Position numbers and translations under genes: made by a program
NCBI GenBank assembly: GCA_014240165.1
Contig: JAAZXM010000008.1
Coordinates: 31,513-95,512 of the forward strand
Origin: Myxococcales bacterium
Lineage (GTDB): Bacteria > Myxococcota_A > UBA9160 > UBA4427
Reading direction: 5' to 3'
Length of the DNA stretch: 64,000 bases
Shown: one piece after another, positions 60,891 through 64,000 of the stretch
Numbering within the stretch: position 1 is the first letter of the stretch
Layout: each line of letters opens with the position of its first letter
Notes under the pieces: model-generated
Database searches by the model: none
Seen by the model: only the letters and a program-made list of their open reading frames with translations
What the model was told of the DNA's origin: nothing

Positions 60891-62153
60891 TCAGAAATCC
60901 ACCTGCGCCCGCATCTGGAAGATGTTGGCGTTGCCATCGGCGAGCTCGACGGCGTTGTCCACATCCGAGTAAATGTAGTTGGCCATGAACCGCAAATTCG
61001 AATAGAGGTACCAGTTGAGCCCCACGCTGATGTCCCGAATGTTCCCTGCGTTCTCGCCGGCCTGGTTCAGCACGTTCAGCCGCGAGAACCGCGCGGCGAT
61101 CTGCCAGGCGCCCCAGCCCTGGCCGAGGGGTTCGAGAATGGTGTTGCGGACGAAGACCCCCTTCTTGCGGTTGTAGTTGCGGTGTTCCCCGGTGAGGAAG
61201 TAGCTGGCTTCCACATAGGCGCCCCAGGAGCGGGAAGTACCATCGATGCCGAGGTCCGTCCAGGCGCTGGAGTACTCGGCCTGGAGGGAAAGGGGCCCCG
61301 CCACGGCTGCGGCTTCGACATTCAGCAGGTTCGCGCCCTGGCTGTCCAGCGCCCCGCTATCCGCCACCCGCTGGGCAAGGTGCGATTCGGGCCGGGAGCG
61401 CCAGCGAAGGTCCTCGCCGCCGCCTACGTCACGGAATTTGTGGCTGTAGCCGAGACCCAGGTGAACGACTTGCTCACCACCCATTTTGTAGAGCGGTGCC
61501 GCTGTTCCTCGGGCGGTGAGTTGGTAGGCCGAGGCGTCCGAGAAGCCTTCGGTGTCGCCGAAGTCGTCCTCCATTTTCCGGAAGACGCCGATCGCCCAGG
61601 TCATCTTCTTGTCCATGATCACGTCATTGAATTGGATGCCCATACTTCGTCCGGGGCTGAACGTGTCGGCGAGGCTTCGCTCCATGAAGGTGATGAAGCG
61701 CAGGCTCATCATTTGCTCGAGGGAGAAGGGTTCCTTGAAACGGCCGACCTTGATATTGCCCACCATGGGGACCTTCTTCAGCGAGATCCAGACGTCCTTG
61801 ACGGTTCCCGCAGCAAAATCGTAATCCCCCTTCCAGGCGAGGCGGCCAAACGCGGTCCCCCTGGCATAGAGGCGGGCCTGTCGGAACTCCACCCCTGTGC
61901 CATTGCCGCCGATGGTCGTCTTGAGGGCATCGTCTTCGGCGATGCCTGCGAAATCCGCCAGGATGCGGCCGCCGAGTTGGGCGGTGTAGTTGCCATCGGT
62001 GCTGCTCCACTTGACGCCGTTATTCCAACCCGCCTGCCAGCCGCCATCGTCTGCGTGCGCCCCGGAACCGGGGATGATGAGGAGCAGGCAGAGAGCGAGT
62101 AGGCTGATAGGGCGGGAGACCGAGGAGCGAGGGTACGACGGAAGACGATTCAT
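60891..62153 (-). CDS. Phosphate-selective porin O/P (OprP-like)
   Basis: The 420-residue outer-membrane protein has a signal peptide ending GAHADDG (about residue 35) and a 16-strand barrel with OprO/OprP features: NYTAQLGGRILADFAG, FRQARLYARGTAFGRLAWKGDYDF, VGRFKEPFSLEQM (gate region) and FMERSLADTFSPGRSMGIQF. It ends in an aromatic strand (MRAQVDF). It probably takes up phosphate or other anions. ATG 62153 has AAGGAG 7 bases upstream. Confidence 0.87.
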   Translation of the reverse strand: MNRLPSYPRSSVSRPISLLALCLLLIIPGSGAHADDGGWQAGWNNGVKWSSTDGNYTAQLGGRILADFAGIAEDDALKTTIGGNGTGVEFRQARLYARGTAFGRLAWKGDYDFAAGTVKDVWISLKKVPMVGNIKVGRFKEPFSLEQMMSLRFITFMERSLADTFSPGRSMGIQFNDVIMDKKMTWAIGVFRKMEDDFGDTEGFSDASAYQLTARGTAAPLYKMGGEQVVHLGLGYSHKFRDVGGGEDLRWRSRPESHLAQRVADSGALDSQGANLLNVEAAAVAGPLSLQAEYSSAWTDLGIDGTSRSWGAYVEASYFLTGEHRNYNRKKGVFVRNTILEPLGQGWGAWQIAARFSRLNVLNQAGENAGNIRDISVGLNWYLYSNLRFMANYIYSDVDNAVELADGNANIFQMRAQVDF

Positions 62154-62282
62154 GGGTGTTTCTCCTTGAGGAAATTTGAGCGAGAGCCTGTCACGAATTG
62201 GCTTGAGTTGCACGCTTGTCCTGTGAAGAACGGGCCAAGAAATCGCGTTCGTTTCGTGAAGCTGGGACTACGGGGGCACGGA

Positions 62283-63629
62283 TCAGAAATAGAAGTTGCC
62301 GAGCAGGAAGCCCGTGGTGGGGGCGTCGCCGAATTCCGAGTATTTCCCCCCCGCCGCGGCCTGGACTCCGAGCGTCCAGTCGAACCATGAACCGGGGCTG
62401 TAGACCACCGAGGGGAAGAATACGGCGCTTTCTCCGTCCCAGTCGTAGAGAATCATCGCGTTGAAACGGATCTCCGGGGTGATCTCGTAACCGGCCTGGA
62501 GGCCGGTGAGTTGGGAGGAGCGGGTGATGACCTGGCTACCCCCGAAGCGGGTGTAGGAGGTGGCTTCGTAGAAGGGGGGCGCCGCAGTCTGCTCGAAGAA
62601 GCCCAGCAGAGGCCCCGCCTGCCCGAAGCCAAAGCCCAGGGCATTGCCGTTGTAGAGGTGCTCGGCCAGCACGTAAATGCCCGTCCCCCAATCGATGTTG
62701 TAATCCATGGAGACCACGATCTGCCAGAAATCGGCCAGCCTTGCGGGCCCGGCAGCGCCTACGGGCCAGACATCGCCCGTGGGCACGGTGTAGACGATCT
62801 CGGCCCGGCCGGCGGCCTCCCCCACGTTGCCCGAGAGGTCCAGGCCCACGGTTCGCGCGCCCTTGAAGGAGCCGAGGACCACCCCGTAGTCGATGTCCCG
62901 GGCCATGCCCTGGAAGCGCATGGCGTAGTCGTTCTGGGACGAGTCGCGGCCGGCGGCGAAGACGAGTTCGAGTTGGGTGAAGTCCGTGAAGAGGAAGCGG
63001 GCGTTGATGGCATCGACCCCGGGGCTCTCGTCGGGTTGGATCGCCAGGGGGCGGATGGCGTTGAAACGATCGATGGGGTTCCAGAGCCGCCCCACGCCCC
63101 AGGGAATGCGCTGGCGGCCCACCACCGCCTCGAAGTGTTCGGATTCGAAGTTCAGGTAGCCGCGGTAGAGGGAATACGCCCAGGCGACGGTGTCGTTGCC
63201 CCTGATTCCCGAGGCATCCGCCCAGGTTCCGGTGCCCAGGTTCTCACCGAGTTGGGCCTCGAAGGTGTCCAGGGTGCCGGCGATCAATTCGTTGTCCACG
63301 CTGATGACGGCGGACCAGTGTTCGTTGGCCCGGGCCTCCATGCGGAGCCGCAAGCGGGTGGTGGAGGTGCCGACGCGTTCGAGGCCCACCGCGTCGAAGG
63401 CTGGACAGTTGGCGAACGCCTGGGGGCTCAGCACGCAGCCCACGCCGCGGCCCGCTTCAAAGTCGGCTTCGGAGGTGCCGCGACTCACGAAGGCGATCTC
63501 CCGCACGTAGCCGCCCAGGTCCACGTAAGCGTCGCCCGAGCGCCAGACCTCGCGCGCGTCGCCGGGGAGGGCCGCCAGGCACGCCATGGCCATACCGAGG
63601 CCCAGGCTCCAGCGGGCGTTCGCCCTCAA
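62283..63629 (-). CDS. Outer-membrane beta-barrel protein (DUF1302-like)
   Basis: The 448-residue protein has a signal peptide (CLAALPGDA, about residues 17-25) and repeated amphipathic strands, ending in FLLGNFYF. VVGRQRIPWGVGRLWNPIDRFN (about 165-186) is a segment seen in DUF1302-type barrels. The TTG start overlaps the stop of the ABC ATPase gene (CTTGA), so the two are translationally coupled. It may be the outer-membrane partner of the ABC system; that is inference. Confidence 0.7.
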   Translation of the reverse strand: MRANARWSLGLGMAMACLAALPGDAREVWRSGDAYVDLGGYVREIAFVSRGTSEADFEAGRGVGCVLSPQAFANCPAFDAVGLERVGTSTTRLRLRMEARANEHWSAVISVDNELIAGTLDTFEAQLGENLGTGTWADASGIRGNDTVAWAYSLYRGYLNFESEHFEAVVGRQRIPWGVGRLWNPIDRFNAIRPLAIQPDESPGVDAINARFLFTDFTQLELVFAAGRDSSQNDYAMRFQGMARDIDYGVVLGSFKGARTVGLDLSGNVGEAAGRAEIVYTVPTGDVWPVGAAGPARLADFWQIVVSMDYNIDWGTGIYVLAEHLYNGNALGFGFGQAGPLLGFFEQTAAPPFYEATSYTRFGGSQVITRSSQLTGLQAGYEITPEIRFNAMILYDWDGESAVFFPSVVYSPGSWFDWTLGVQAAAGGKYSEFGDAPTTGFLLGNFYF

Positions 63630-64000
63630 GCGGTGGCGCCTTCTTCGATGCGGTCGATGCCCCCGTCACGCAGCCAGACCCGCCGGCGAGCGCGCTCGAG
63701 CACCAGGGGGTCGTGGCTCGAGAAGAGGAAAGTCGTCCCGCCCTCGCGGTTGAGGCCCACCATCAGGTCGAGAAGCCGGATGGCTGTCTTGGAGTCGAGG
63801 TTCGCCGTGGGTTCGTCGGCGAGGATGATCCGCGGCCGGCTCGCCAGGGCCCGGGCCACCGCCACCCGCTGCTGCTGGCCGCCGCTCAGGTTGGAAATCT
63901 GCCGCTTGGCAAACGGCAGCATCTTCACCTTGTCGAGACAGTCTCGGGCGATCTCGCGATCAGCCTTCTTTGGACGCTTGAACCAGCCGACATGGCCGTA
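63626..64000 (-). CDS. ABC transporter ATP-binding protein, LolD/MacB type (partial)
   Basis: The 124 visible residues are the C-terminal part of an ATPase whose start lies beyond the right edge. The signature LSGGQQQR, Walker B IILADEPTANLD and H-loop SSHDP are present. This arrangement is typical of LolD, MacB and FtsE-like ATPases that drive mechanotransmission or lipoprotein release. The next gene is an outer-membrane barrel, coupled by a TTGA overlap. Confidence 0.88.
   Translation of the reverse strand, partial: YGHVGWFKRPKKADREIARDCLDKVKMLPFAKRQISNLSGGQQQRVAVARALASRPRIILADEPTANLDSKTAIRLLDLMVGLNREGGTTFLFSSHDPLVLERARRRVWLRDGGIDRIEEGATA

Overview
The window is high-GC (roughly two thirds G+C by eye), densely coded Gram-negative chromosomal DNA. 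There is no rRNA, tRNA, phage, insertion sequence or CRISPR array. Outer-membrane proteins (a two-partner-secretion pore, an OprP-like porin and a second beta-barrel), LolD-type ABC ATPase, CcmH and a full set of housekeeping genes point to an aerobic, heterotrophic proteobacterial-type organism. Two features recall deltaproteobacterial lineages (Myxococcota/Desulfobacterota-like): an EF-G-like paralogue and a CcmH with widely spaced cysteines. The lineage is an inference and needs a marker-gene tree.

Layout, left to right. 1-2.4 kb: a two-partner secretion pair, cut by the left edge. 2.7-5.7 kb: an efp-patatin-WYL regulator operon. 5.8-7.7 kb: etfBA. 7.9-13 kb: small metabolic genes (a hydrolase-fold protein without its catalytic residues, DUF1232, a thioesterase, gloB, an Fe-S PD-(D/E)XK nuclease, cysE, a ccmH variant). 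13-16.6 kb: a B12 module (PduO-type adenosyltransferase, MeaB chaperone, MeaA/Ecm-type mutase). 16.8-22.8 kb: nadA, rsmE, rsmJ, a LinB-like haloalkane dehalogenase, DUF2855 and fabV. 22.9-24.9 kb: hydrolase, VOC protein and a tyrosine-phosphatase-like protein. 25-30.3 kb: a one-strand carbon-assimilation cluster. 30.5-33.5 kb: the three-gene proton-translocating transhydrogenase. 33.6-42.9 kb: DUF1330, a TauD-like dioxygenase, a PAS protein, an isovaleryl-type acyl-CoA dehydrogenase with an APH-like kinase and DUF6285, prfC, GNAT and a carboxylesterase. 43-48.8 kb: hisE-hisG, an exported protein, an EF-G-like GTPase and an MFS transporter. 48.9-53.5 kb: an M20 peptidase, an exported Cys protein, an EstB-like hydrolase, a degenerate persulfide-dioxygenase homologue and a receiver protein. 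53.7-64 kb: pepN, gpx, ettA, a TPR-like exported protein, an SDR, a porin, an outer-membrane barrel and part of an ABC ATPase.

The most coherent metabolic theme is C3/C4/C5-CoA chemistry. The 25-30 kb cluster encodes a Chloroflexus-type malyl-CoA/beta-methylmalyl-CoA/citramalyl-CoA lyase, a 73-residue ferredoxin-like protein, both subunits of a divergent ADP-forming acid-CoA ligase, a VOC protein and a mesaconyl-CoA hydratase. Together with the MeaA-type mutase, its MeaB chaperone and the B12 adenosyltransferase, the ETF subunits and the NADPH-generating transhydrogenase, it suggests glyoxylate/propionyl-CoA/mesaconyl-CoA interconversion of the ethylmalonyl-CoA or 3-hydroxypropionate type. 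Crotonyl-CoA carboxylase/reductase and methylsuccinyl-CoA dehydrogenase are not recognisable in this window.

Other points of interest: two short tandem-repeat arrays (12 bp after pntB, 13 bp after the receiver gene) that both begin inside the last codons of a gene and copy its stop codon; an apparently metal-free persulfide-dioxygenase-like protein with a probable ATT start behind a sigma-54-like promoter; a TEX30-like hydrolase lacking both catalytic Ser and His; and an EF-G paralogue with altered G3 and G4 motifs.
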